Source: Deltaproteobacteria bacterium (GTDB lineage: Bacteria > Desulfobacterota > Desulfobacteria > Desulfobacterales > C00003060). Taken from it: a stretch of 64,000 nt of DNA. The stretch covers positions 1-64,000 of the forward strand of contig QMMN01000003.1 in NCBI GenBank assembly GCA_003647275.1. The letters are read 5' to 3'. Positions 1-7,191 of the stretch are shown here, piece after piece. Position numbers and translations under genes: made by a program. Numbering within the stretch: position 1 is the stretch's first letter; every line of letters starts with the position of its first letter. The notes beneath the pieces are model-generated. The model saw only the letters and a program-made list of their open reading frames with translations, did no database searches and was not told the origin of the DNA.

Positions 1-438
1 AACACCCTTTAGGTTCCAGACCCACTTTCCGTTCTTCTTGTGTCTTTGCCGGAAGTCCTTTGGCTCATATCTGCACACCTGAAAAAGTAATTGACCCTGT
101 GCGTCGGTGTAATCGTAGGTTTGCACAAGCCGCCTTTTGGTTTCTTCGAGTGGAATGTTGAAATCAGAAGCAATCCTTTTTAAGATTTTCGGGAAGTCTC
201 GCCGGGTGTCCATACTATTGAGCCTTGCAAAAAAATGAATGGCGTCACCTTTTTTACCGCATCCATGGCAGAAGTATTGCCCAGTCTCACTGTTGAAATT
301 CAAAGAGGGGTCTTGATCGAGATGAAACGGGCAGATGGTTTTGAATTCGTTACCGCCGATCTTTTCAATCTTTGGGAGATACTTTTTATAAAAGCTTTCG
401 TAATTGCCCTGAAAGTACTGCAAAATGGCGTTTTTCAT
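1..438 (-). CDS. CHC2 zinc-finger primase-like protein, 3' end beyond window
   Basis: The frame is open from an ATG at 438 to the window edge, giving 146 residues. C36, H39, C57 and C60 form a CHC2 zinc site (CPFH, then CHGC), the signature that opens DnaG and phage or plasmid primases. The part after the finger does not continue like DnaG, so the missing remainder is probably a primase or primase-helicase of the element. The start codon overlaps the stop of the upstream gene (ATGA), so the two are likely translationally coupled. Role in element replication is inferred from the family and from the integrase nearby. The host dnaG lies separately at 13464. Confidence 0.75.
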   Translation of the reverse strand, partial: MKNAILQYFQGNYESFYKKYLPKIEKIGGNEFKTICPFHLDQDPSLNFNSETGQYFCHGCGKKGDAIHFFARLNSMDTRRDFPKILKRIASDFNIPLEETKRRLVQTYDYTDAQGQLLFQVCRYEPKDFRQRHKKNGKWVWNLKGV

Positions 439-644
439 CAGGTTGTTTCCAAAATAAATTCTAAACAGTCGATCTTGCGCGATAGCACTGGCGCATACAT
501 TTCGACATCCACTTGGTTGTAGAGTTTGTCCAGATATGCCTCTAAAACGGGCGTTGTATTCGAAAGAATACTCGTTTCATTGGCCCATTGCTTGAAAGAC
601 TGGCCGCGCGAATAAAACGCAGGTATTTCCTCTTGGTTTTTCAT
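438..644 (-). CDS. Small hypothetical protein of the mobile element
   Basis: This is a 68-residue protein with no motif I recognise. It is soluble, mildly acidic and without a membrane segment or signal peptide. It overlaps its neighbours by ATGA junctions at both ends (641-644 upstream, 438-440 downstream). That tight packing is the main support for it being real and co-translated with the primase-like gene. Function unknown; an accessory replication or copy-control role would be a guess. Confidence 0.55.
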   Translation of the reverse strand: MKNQEEIPAFYSRGQSFKQWANETSILSNTTPVLEAYLDKLYNQVDVEMYAPVLSRKIDCLEFILETT

Positions 645-871
645 GCCGCCACCGTGCGCGCCTCAAGCCAGGCCACCAGCTTATCGACCGGATAGGCTAC
701 CTTTCGGCCTACTCGAATTCGACCTGCTGGTCCTTTCCCAGCCGAGTCCAAGTTCGCCAGTGAGCGCGGATTCAGAATGCCACCGGAAAAACGTCCGACT
801 TCGCTCCGTGCCACGTAAGGACACGGCCAGCGTTCAGCCATTGTAGTCAGATTTATCGTGCGATTTTGCAT
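641..871 (-). CDS. AlpA/excisionase-type helix-turn-helix protein
   Basis: A 76-residue protein. The C-terminal half ends in a pattern typical of small MerR-like/excisionase (HTH_17) proteins: GRIRVGRKVAYPVDKLVAWL. Such proteins bind DNA and act as excisionases or regulators of integrative elements. I chose the ATG at 871 because the minus strand carries GGGAGGG five bases upstream of it; an in-frame start at 904 lacks such a site. It is the first gene of a three-gene run with overlapping stops and starts leading to the primase, downstream of a good promoter at 915-944. Confidence 0.65.
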   Translation of the reverse strand: MQNRTINLTTMAERWPCPYVARSEVGRFSGGILNPRSLANLDSAGKGPAGRIRVGRKVAYPVDKLVAWLEARTVAA

Positions 872-914
872 AAAAACCCTCCCAAACGACAAAATTTTTA
901 TCATCTGAGAAGGT

Positions 915-944
915 ATATTATTTTATGGGATATTGCGTGTACAA
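915..944 (-). promoter_or_regulatory. Sigma-70-like promoter of the element's small-gene operon
   Basis: On the minus strand, TTGTAC (939-944) and TAATAT (915-920) are separated by 18 bases. They lie about 45 bases upstream of the ATG at 871. Read by eye only. Confidence 0.45.
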
Positions 945-971
945 TGAGAGATAACTGTGATAATTTACGTC

Positions 972-1529
972 TCACTTAAAAGGGGGGCCAAAAGGGGGAC
1001 CTTCGAGAACGCACCTCTTTGCAGCGTTATAGTAATCTCGCGCCATAAACTTATCGGTAATATATGGTAGTTCATCCACGATATCCTTCATGCTCTTTTT
1101 TTGTCGCTCCCGTAAATCCCAAACTTGCAGATATCGTTCATAAAGTTCTAAGTTGAAATCTTGATCCCGAACACGTTTGAAATAATGTGAGTGAAGTTCC
1201 TTTTCCTTCAGCCACTTTCTTCTCAATGTGAAGAATTCAATTTCTGGGCCATCCCACCCGTCCCATTCCCATGATTCAGTAATTTCACCTTTCTTACCAT
1301 CGCTGATAATTTTCTTGAGCTCACTTATAATGCGTGTCTTTGAAAACCTGAGATCAATTTCGAGAGTAAATTTTTGTGGTAAACCCATCTGGACAACTCG
1401 TACAGGTTCTTGAGGTAATGGGCTTTGCATTATAAGATTTTTATAATTTTTTTTTGTATATTCAAGGTGTCTTAATGCAAATTCTCTATGAAGTTGCGTT
1501 GCCTTGGTCCTGATATTTTCTTTTAGCAT
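972..1529 (-). CDS. Hypothetical protein overlapping the integrase gene
   Basis: A 185-residue protein with no recognised domain. It is rich in Lys and aromatic residues, with a predicted mixed helical character and the tail GPPFGPPFK. Its ATG lies inside the 3' end of the integrase gene (44-base overlap), preceded by GAGG nine bases upstream. It is probably expressed from the integrase transcript. Position next to int suggests an element-specific accessory gene, but nothing in the sequence defines its job. Confidence 0.55.
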   Translation of the reverse strand: MLKENIRTKATQLHREFALRHLEYTKKNYKNLIMQSPLPQEPVRVVQMGLPQKFTLEIDLRFSKTRIISELKKIISDGKKGEITESWEWDGWDGPEIEFFTLRRKWLKEKELHSHYFKRVRDQDFNLELYERYLQVWDLRERQKKSMKDIVDELPYITDKFMARDYYNAAKRCVLEGPPFGPPFK

Positions 1530-2703
1530 TTTCTTTGTCCTCTGGTTGTTTTAAGAAATTTTCAAGTCTCTCAATAGTTTTTTGCCCACTATCCAGCGCA
1601 AGATGAGCATATCTTTCCGTCATTTGAAGTGTTGAATGACCAAGTCGCTCCTTGACCACATAAAGGTCTTCACCTTGTTGAACCAGCCAACTCGCATAAG
1701 TGTGTCTCAGAGTGTGAAAGACGACCTTATCACGCCTATCTGTAATACCATCATTCAAGCCAAGCTCTTTGACAATTCGTTCAAAAGCTCTTGAAACTTC
1801 ACGCCGTTGGTTTCCACCAGGGCCAGGATAAATCAGATCGTTCGCCTTCCCGGGTATTTTGCCCAAAAACATTTTTTTTACTTCCGTGGTCATGTATGCG
1901 ATGCGCGTCTTGGTATTTTTGGAGTCTTTGACGATCATCTGCCCTCGACTTGTATCAATGTCGATCCATGTTAAGCGAAATATCTCACTCGCTCTGAGTC
2001 CCGAATGGAGGCTTAAAAGCGCCATTTCCCAAGTTTCTGGTGACTCCTGTTGCAATTTTTTCAAAAGACTGTCAGCCTCTTCACGCGTCAGAAAACGGAG
2101 GCGCTTGTTGTCTACCTTTGGCATTTTCACTTTCTTGACCGGGTTGTCGCCTGTAAAGAGGTTGTTCCGATAGGCAAAATTGAACACCTGGCGCGTCACG
2201 GCGAGAGCATATTGAACACTGCGGGGGCTCAAGTCGGCCCGCTTCATCCGACTTTTGATTTTCTCAAGGTGAATAGGCGCGATTTCGATCAAGGTGAGTT
2301 TACCCAGGGTAGGGGAAAGCCACTTTTTGAAAAGGCTCCGCTCCCTGTTATATGTTTGAGGGTCTTTGTCGGCTTTAGTTTGCGGAAAATACCGCTCATT
2401 AAAGATTTCGGCAAATGTGAGGCCCTCTGTGGCCCTAATTTCACGCTCGTTCTTTGCAGCCTCGCGCTTCTCGGCAAGTGTGACGGCCCCTTCGCCTCTT
2501 TTTTGGGCTCGCTTGAGTCCCGCTAGCTCAAGGGCCGCTTTTTGTGCGCTCCAACCGTCGGAGGCCCATCCAAGGCCCTCTTCGCGAAGTTTCCCTTCAT
2601 GAAAATATCTAATAGTGAAGTAACGATCAAAAGCGACTCCATGTTTTCGCGTCCGATGCTTCCTGTACCTGACCCCCGGAAATGTTGTTTTGTGCCATTT
2701 CAT
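1486..2703 (-). CDS. int: Tyrosine recombinase (integrase) of an integrative element
   Basis: A 405-residue site-specific recombinase. The N-terminal arm-binding and core-binding regions (about 1-190) precede a catalytic domain. Catalytic residues are visible in order: R237 (HSGLRASE), a Lys near 259-265, H330 and R333 (HTLRHTYAS), H356 (GHS) and nucleophile Y365 (ERYAHLA). I chose the ATG at 2703, with GGAG upstream, because the protein then begins at the usual start of this family; an in-frame extension to 2763 looks spurious. The gene points away from the tRNA fragment at 2960-3017, the layout of elements that insert into tRNA 3' ends. It should drive integration and excision of the element lying to the left. 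Confidence 0.93.
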   Translation of the reverse strand: MKWHKTTFPGVRYRKHRTRKHGVAFDRYFTIRYFHEGKLREEGLGWASDGWSAQKAALELAGLKRAQKRGEGAVTLAEKREAAKNEREIRATEGLTFAEIFNERYFPQTKADKDPQTYNRERSLFKKWLSPTLGKLTLIEIAPIHLEKIKSRMKRADLSPRSVQYALAVTRQVFNFAYRNNLFTGDNPVKKVKMPKVDNKRLRFLTREEADSLLKKLQQESPETWEMALLSLHSGLRASEIFRLTWIDIDTSRGQMIVKDSKNTKTRIAYMTTEVKKMFLGKIPGKANDLIYPGPGGNQRREVSRAFERIVKELGLNDGITDRRDKVVFHTLRHTYASWLVQQGEDLYVVKERLGHSTLQMTERYAHLALDSGQKTIERLENFLKQPEDKENAKRKYQDQGNATS

Positions 2704-2959
2704 GTCAAAAAGCTCCTTATCTTTCTGGCTGTCCCAAAAATCCCTCGGGCTGTCCCAATCCAAAAAGAGGAGTTTTCTCCGACTTTATTGAAGTCCCTCG
2801 GGCATTCTGTCCCAACATAGTCCCAAATTTTTAGCTGAAAGTAGGTTATTTTGAATGACGTTATGTGAAGGAAGGATAACAGATAAGGCTATGAAATGTC
2901 AAGAAGAAAATGGCAAGAAATGACGAAAAGTGAAAGTATAGGAAAATGGCAAAAATGGG

Positions 2960-3017
2960 GCTTAAAATCCCTCGGAGCTTAGTCTCTGTACGAGTTCGAT
3001 TCTCGTCCCAGGCACCA
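2960..3017 (+). repeat. Displaced 3' half of tRNA-Leu(UAA): probable att site
   Basis: The stretch reads as a tRNA-Leu from the anticodon loop (CTTAAAA, anticodon TAA) through a 3' anticodon stem TCCCT, a long variable arm, the T-arm with GTTCGATTC and the acceptor strand ending CCA at 3017. The 5' half of a tRNA is absent; the bases to the left are AT-rich element sequence. This fits an attachment-site duplication made when an element enters a tRNA 3' end. The intact tRNA-Leu(UAA) should lie at the other end of the element, left of the window. Confidence 0.8.
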
Positions 3018-3258
3018 ATAAAATCAACAACCTGCCTATTCCCCCTTTGTTTTTACCCAAACCCACGGCCAGAAAAGTTCCACCCTGCAGCAGAGGATAG
3101 GGTGTTTTCAGCCATCATTTGCCTCTTCAAAGAACTTCTTGATAAAGACCGCGAGTGTGCCCAGTTTCTCCCTTCAGCCGATCGTGGAAAGCTTGATCTC
3201 ACCTTATGGAAATGGCCTTGAACCGCAATATTTACAAGGGGTTCACAAGGGATTTCAC
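3018..3258. other. Intergenic stretch right of the att site
   Basis: No gene is supported here. Short open frames on both strands lack ribosome-binding sites and recognisable protein sequence. It separates the element boundary from the fabF promoter. Confidence 0.5.
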
Positions 3259-3287
3259 TTGACAGGCAAGACCATTTTTCATATACT
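3259..3287 (+). promoter_or_regulatory. Strong sigma-70-type promoter upstream of fabF
   Basis: A perfect TTGACA at 3259-3264 and TATACT at 3282-3287 are separated by 17 bases. Transcription would start near 3294 and leave a 5' leader of about 140 bases before the fabF ATG. Confidence 0.7.
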
Positions 3288-3436
3288 TCGAATCTCCGGG
3301 GGCGGGTTGTGTTCAATGACTGTTGTCGGTGATCACAAAACACATGACACATAAACAAGAGGTTTAAGAAGCGCACCTCTCTCCGTTAAAGGAGACAAAA
3401 ATCTTTAAAATTCTGGCATAGCGAGGCTTCCAGCAG

Positions 3437-4699
3437 ATGAGAAGAGTCGTGATAACAGGTATCGGAGTTGTAACGCCAATCGGATGCGGGAAAGAGCGGT
3501 TTTGGTATTCGCTAGAGCAAGGCGCTTCAGGCGTAGACAGAATCACGAAGTTTGACGTTTCTAGGTATGATTGCAAGATAGCCGCAGAAGTTAAGGATTT
3601 TGATCCCTTAGACTATGGCATGAATAAAAAGGAAGTTAAAAGGCTCGACGTTTTTAGCCAATATGCCTTAGCTGCTGCTTATCAGGCCATTGAAGATGCC
3701 CAACTGTCATTTAAGGACAAGAATCCAAACATTGGCGTCATTGTGGGATCAGGGATTGGGGGATTATCCACCATTGAGGATGAAAGTAAACAATTCTTTT
3801 TGAGGGAGAGTAAAGGCAAAAACAGCGCTTCCTTTGTTAGCGCCTTGTTTGTTCCTATGATCATGCCAAATGCGGCCGCAGGAAATATCAGCATGAAATA
3901 CAAGCTGAACAATTCAAGCATGAGTACGGCAAGCGCATGCGCAACCGGTCTTCATTCAATCATATATGCTGCCAAGGACATCATGTTAGGTGATTCGGAT
4001 GTGATGATCGCCGGCGGTTCAGAGGCTGGTATCACCCCTTTGGGTATTGGTTCCTTCTCGAACATGCATGCTTTATGTAAGGAGTATAATGATGAGCCAC
4101 AAAGGGCGAGTAGACCCTTTGACCGTGAACGTAAGGGCTTTGTTATGGGTGAAGGTGCTGGCATCATCCTCCTTGAAAGCCTTGAGCACGCCCTTAAACG
4201 AGGGGCTCGAATCTATGCCGAGATTGCCGGATACGGGTTGACCTCGGACGCATACCATATTACGGCCCCTGATCCGGATTCTTATGAAATTGCGCGGGCT
4301 ATTCAGCTTGCCCTTGATAGAGCCGGGATCAGCTATAAAGATGTTGATTATATTAATGCCCACGGCACAGCCACACCTGACAACGATTTGTCAGAGACAA
4401 ATGCGATTAAGAAAGTGTTTAAGGATGCTGCCTACAAGGTCAAAATTAGTTCAACCAAGTCAATGACGGGTCATGTAATAGGCGGCGCTGGCGCCATTGA
4501 AACCGCTGCTTGTCTGTTTGCAATCGAAAGGGGTATCGTTCCTCCGACAATCAACTATGAAAATCCTGATCCTGAATGTGATTTATATTATGTTCCAAAT
4601 AAAGCAGAACATTGTGAAGTGAATGTCGCGATCAATAATTCGTTTGGGTTTGGGGGACATAATGCTGTGCTTCTTTTGAAAAAGTATAACAACAAATGA
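3437..4699 (+). CDS. fabF: 3-oxoacyl-[acyl-carrier-protein] synthase II
   Basis: A 420-residue condensing enzyme of type II fatty-acid synthesis. It joins malonyl-ACP to a growing acyl-ACP in the cytoplasm. The active site is complete: nucleophile C168 (SACATG), H309 (NAHGTATPDND), K341 (STKSMTGH) and the histidine of GFGGHN near 408. Length matches FabF. It stands alone here, without acpP or other fab genes, so it may be a second copy or a pathway-specific synthase; that cannot be told from the window. The ATG at 3437 has only a weak upstream site, but homology begins exactly there. Confidence 0.93.
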   Translation: MRRVVITGIGVVTPIGCGKERFWYSLEQGASGVDRITKFDVSRYDCKIAAEVKDFDPLDYGMNKKEVKRLDVFSQYALAAAYQAIEDAQLSFKDKNPNIGVIVGSGIGGLSTIEDESKQFFLRESKGKNSASFVSALFVPMIMPNAAAGNISMKYKLNNSSMSTASACATGLHSIIYAAKDIMLGDSDVMIAGGSEAGITPLGIGSFSNMHALCKEYNDEPQRASRPFDRERKGFVMGEGAGIILLESLEHALKRGARIYAEIAGYGLTSDAYHITAPDPDSYEIARAIQLALDRAGISYKDVDYINAHGTATPDNDLSETNAIKKVFKDAAYKVKISSTKSMTGHVIGGAGAIETAACLFAIERGIVPPTINYENPDPECDLYYVPNKAEHCEVNVAINNSFGFGGHNAVLLLKKYNNK

Positions 4700-4835
4700 G
4701 GTTGAAAACGATAACCAAGCAAAAACTTAGAGATCCCTGATTGCCCTTAGATTGAACCGGTTGCGCAATAAAGGCTAAAGTATTTCATGAGTGTACCGAT
4801 TAAAAAGATAGATATCTAGATATAAGGAGGTCTCT

Positions 4836-5048
4836 ATGGCGGATATTGAAATTGAGGGCCCACCATTCGTCAAAATGGACCCCTCAGAAAAGAAAGTTTC
4901 GGGTCCTGCCAGCAAAAAGGTGGTCCGCAGAGATCGACGGAAGAATAAACAGGATCGACGGAGAAGCGTAAGGGAAGGGATCTTTGTTTCTCTTTCTGTA
5001 GATAATGAACGACGCGTTCTAAGAGATAGAAGAAAAGCCGGTTCCTGA
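4836..5048 (+). CDS. Small Arg-rich hypothetical protein
   Basis: A 70-residue, strongly basic protein in its second half, with two similar clusters (RRDRRKNKQDRR and later RRVLRDRRK). An excellent AAGGAGG precedes the ATG by six bases, which supports real translation. There is no membrane segment or cysteine. The charge pattern suggests nucleic-acid or ribosome contact, but no family is recognised. It ends before the convergent terminator at 5195 and faces the histone-like gene, so it is a single-gene unit. Confidence 0.6.
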   Translation: MADIEIEGPPFVKMDPSEKKVSGPASKKVVRRDRRKNKQDRRRSVREGIFVSLSVDNERRVLRDRRKAGS

Positions 5049-5194
5049 GAATTGAAGTTATCGTTAGATTGAAGTTATTGTTTTTGGACTGTCACTATAA
5101 CTTCCCTGGTCATCCCCATCCTTAATAAATAAAATTGCCAAAATAAAAGCCATCCCTCAAAACCTCTTCCTAAAATCTCTTAGAGTTAAACTTT

Positions 5195-5231
5195 GAAGGC
5201 CACAAGGACTGAATCCCTGTGGCCTTCTTTT
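5195..5231. terminator. Bidirectional terminator between convergent genes
   Basis: The inverted repeat GAAGGCCACA / TGTGGCCTTC has a short loop and is followed on the plus strand by TTTT. The minus side is weaker in T residues. It lies between the small Arg-rich gene and the lysine-rich gene, which run toward each other. Confidence 0.7.
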
Positions 5232-5254
5232 ACATATTAAAAAAAGCCGAAGCA

Positions 5255-5650
5255 TTAGGATTTCGCCGCCACATAAATCCCCCTGCTAGCTCTCTTGATT
5301 TTTCCCTGCTTGGACGCTCTCATGAGGATATTCCTGATTTTCTTGTCTTCAAATCCGGTCTTTTTTATCAGCGTGGGAGCATCAACGCCTTTTTTCGCCC
5401 TCTTGATGATATTGACAACCTGGTCAGTGGCAGTCAACGCAGAGGGTTTCCTGGCTTTGGTTTTCTTTTTTGCAGGGGCTTTCTTTGCAGGAGCCTTTTT
5501 TCTGGTTTTAGCCTTGGTTTTGGTTTTTTGTTTCTTGGTAGCTTGAGCCTTTTCAAGCTTGTCAACCGCTTTCATGACCTTTTCCGTCTTCTTTACGAGT
5601 GCCTTGAGCGCCTTGGTTACAGCCCGCAGATCCTTTTTCAACTGTTTCAT
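5255..5650 (-). CDS. Lysine-rich histone H1-like protein with C-terminal winged-helix-like domain
   Basis: A 131-residue protein in three parts. Residues 1-35 form a charged helix with heptad-like Leu/Val. Residues 36-70 are a Lys/Ala/Pro tract with repeated KKAPAKKAPAKKK, like eukaryotic H1 tails and bacterial HC/AlgP-type proteins. Residues 72-131 look like a small winged helix (VVNIIKRAKKGVDAPTLIKKTG... KIKRASRGIYV). This last part resembles a DNA-binding module that ends many restriction-type and nucleoid proteins. It follows the HU gene by 25 bases on the same strand, so both likely shape the nucleoid together. Function is inferred from composition. Confidence 0.7.
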   Translation of the reverse strand: MKQLKKDLRAVTKALKALVKKTEKVMKAVDKLEKAQATKKQKTKTKAKTRKKAPAKKAPAKKKTKARKPSALTATDQVVNIIKRAKKGVDAPTLIKKTGFEDKKIRNILMRASKQGKIKRASRGIYVAAKS

Positions 5651-5675
5651 TTACGCTTTCCTCCTTTTCTTGGGT

Positions 5676-5954
5676 TTATTCGTAATCCACCCTTTTTTTC
5701 AGTTCCTTGCCGCACCTGAAGAAGGGCAACTTCTTGGGTTTCACGTGGACGGATTCTCCAGTCTTGGGATTTCTGCCGGTATATCCCTTATATGTCTTCA
5801 CAAAAAAAGAGAACAAGCCGCGGATTTCCACCCGGTCGCCACTTGCGAGGGCGTTGGATATTTCATCAAAGAATAGATCAATGACCTTCTTGGCTTTGGT
5901 TCTTGAGAGGTCGGTCTCCTTTTTAAGCGTTTTTATGAGTTCTGCCTTGTTCAT
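5676..5954 (-). CDS. HU/IHF-family DNA-binding protein
   Basis: A 92-residue nucleoid protein starting MNKAELIK. It has the family core (helical dimer base, then the beta-arm region GRNPKTGESVHVKPKKLPFF with the conserved RNPxTG). It bends DNA as a dimer. The ATG at 5954 has GGAGGG six bases upstream, so the five-codon upstream extension is rejected. The arm reads RNPKTGE; whether it is HU or an IHF subunit is not settled. It sits first in a two-gene unit with the histone-like gene. Confidence 0.9.
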   Translation of the reverse strand: MNKAELIKTLKKETDLSRTKAKKVIDLFFDEISNALASGDRVEIRGLFSFFVKTYKGYTGRNPKTGESVHVKPKKLPFFRCGKELKKRVDYE

Positions 5955-6183
5955 GTGGCCCTCCTGCAAATCAACATAATTTTTATAAACTCATTGGAAA
6001 AAAGAAATGCTGCTTTTAAGCATTAAGCGTAACAGCCTACATACGGAAATATGAAAGCAGCATTGAACGGGTGATAATGCTACAATATATTGTGGGGGAT
6101 TTTTTCGGCGGTAAACTGAAGCGTACGGGCGTGATTCTGACAGGCAGATCATTTAGAATTTTAATAGTGGTTTTAAATAGTTA
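5955..6183. other. Intergenic region upstream of the HU gene
   Basis: No open frame with coding character is seen. It must contain the promoter of the HU/histone-like unit, but I could not pick a convincing -35/-10 pair in the AT-rich sequence near 5970-6000. Confidence 0.4.
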
Positions 6184-6217
6184 GAAAAAATAAACCACAT
6201 CCTAAAAATAGATGTGG
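6184..6217 (-). terminator. Rho-independent terminator of the riboswitch-controlled gene
   Basis: CCACATC and GATGTGG (6195-6217) form a seven-pair stem, followed on the minus strand by a T-rich tail (positions 6194 down to 6184). It lies about 130 bases after the stop of the gene at 6348. Confidence 0.65.
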
Positions 6218-6347
6218 ACAGACCCATCCCCTCCATTTTGAACATCTACGTGATGCGCCGGAGGGGGGGCTTCCTCATCCAACACTTGATTGGGAATTGC
6301 TCGCTTACTGTGCCCCCGCAAATGCCGGTCTTGTGAGGAATTTCCGT

Positions 6348-6584
6348 TTAACCCAGGAGGTCAATAATATGCTCTTCACCTGAACCCCGGTTGGGTATAT
6401 CTCGTGAATCAGTTTCCTTCTTCAAATCGGATTCATCTGGCAAATTTTCAAGAGATTCTACGGGATTAACCTTCTTTTCAACAACATCCGGGGTGGTCTC
6501 ATGAAGCCCCTCTATTTGGTCTTGCACGGCGTTCGGATTGTCTTTATTCAAGTTTGTTGCCACATTACCGATCCCTTCAATCAT
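6348..6584 (-). CDS. Orphan 78-residue acidic protein under a GEMM-I riboswitch
   Basis: A small, soluble, acidic protein rich in Asp, Glu, Asn and Pro, probably largely unstructured. It has no cysteine, no signal peptide and no known domain. AAGGAG lies seven bases before the ATG. The gene starts 28 bases after a terminator hairpin that is preceded by a GEMM-I riboswitch aptamer (6666-6766), so its expression should respond to a cyclic dinucleotide by transcription attenuation. It is the only gene before the next terminator at 6195-6217. A role in surface, motility or electron-transfer behaviour is only an inference from the usual targets of such switches. Confidence 0.7.
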   Translation of the reverse strand: MIEGIGNVATNLNKDNPNAVQDQIEGLHETTPDVVEKKVNPVESLENLPDESDLKKETDSRDIPNRGSGEEHIIDLLG

Positions 6585-6611
6585 TGTTTATCTCCTTATC
6601 TTAAGGTTTGT

Positions 6612-6651
6612 GCGAAAAGAAAAAGCCCATTCTCCTCCCGAAAGAATGGGC
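6612..6651 (-). terminator. Expression-platform terminator of the riboswitch
   Basis: On the minus strand GCCCATTCT pairs with AGAATGGGC (6625-6651), followed by TTTTTCTTTT. It lies just after the riboswitch aptamer and just before the ribosome-binding site of the 78-residue gene, the expected place for ligand-controlled termination. Confidence 0.85.
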
Positions 6652-6665
6652 GCAAGTATTTAAAT

Positions 6666-6766
6666 TATCCATCGGTTGGGCAGCCCCGCTACCCGTCTTT
6701 TGCGGACCGGAGGCTTTGCGTCCCACCCTTTCGGGCGGTTTGCCTTTTTCACAAGCCGTCTTATCT
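6666..6766 (-). ncRNA. GEMM-I cyclic-dinucleotide riboswitch aptamer
   Basis: Read on the minus strand, the sequence carries the conserved GEMM-I core. It has GGCAAACC, a stem capped by a GAAA tetraloop (CGCCC-GAAA-GGGTG), GGGACGCAAAGCC, the second stem CTCCGG...ACGGGTAGCGGGG acting as tetraloop receptor, and CCGATGG at the end. These are hallmarks of c-di-GMP-I riboswitches. In Desulfobacterota, a variant class of the same fold (GEMM-Ib) prefers 3',3'-cGAMP; the GG before CAAACC hints at c-di-GMP, but I cannot settle ligand choice by reading. A terminator and the 78-residue gene follow. Confidence 0.93.
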
Positions 6767-6771
6767 TGATC

Positions 6772-6777
6772 ATTATA
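6772..6777 (-). promoter_or_regulatory. -10 element for the riboswitch transcript
   Basis: A perfect TATAAT on the minus strand lies six bases before the aptamer, so the transcript would start almost at its first base. The matching -35 region is weak. Confidence 0.5.
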
Positions 6778-7191
6778 TCGGCATAGTTATAGGAAAACTT
6801 TAACAAAAAAGACCAAGTCGTTATTCCGGTTGAACAGCCGCGGAGTGGACAGTCCTCGAGGCGTTCATATTTAAGAGGCAGTTCCCAAATCACAACAATT
6901 GAGGCTCCCTGCAGAAAGCTGCAGGGAATCTTCAAAATGTAAGGAAAAAGGGCACCCTTTTAGATTCACTCGTTTCCATGGAAAAAATACCTTCGAGCTT
7001 GACTCAAACCGACAGGTGTGACAAATAACCTCTCACCTGTGTCATACAGACCACACAGACGGACAGCATTACCCAAAACAGATCTATTGCGCGAAATAGG
7101 GAAGACCCGCGAAATGTGTTAAAGGAAGGATAAATGCAGATTTTTGCTCATTTACAAGACAGAATCAATCCTTTGAATTGAAAAGGGGGGG
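6778..7191. other. Gene-free region with one hairpin repeat
   Basis: No coding frame is supported. The stretch holds the upstream part of the riboswitch promoter, repeat copy A1 (6901-6977) and the leader of the gene at 7192, whose ATG is preceded by a run of seven G. Confidence 0.5.
6901..6977. repeat. Dispersed hairpin repeat, family A copy 1
   Basis: The nine-base stem TCCCTGCAG / CTGCAGGGA has an AAAG loop. It is followed by ATGTAAGG, a run of A, and TTTTAGATTCACTCG. The same order of blocks recurs at 35214-35287 and in part at 36414-36450. Confidence 0.7.

Noticed and set aside
2960-3017. A complete tRNA gene
   Set aside because: Only the part from the anticodon loop to CCA is present; no D-arm or 5' acceptor strand precedes it.
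6660-6935. A 91-residue minus-strand protein
   Set aside because: The frame overlaps the GEMM-I riboswitch core and has no ribosome-binding site; the conservation is that of RNA.
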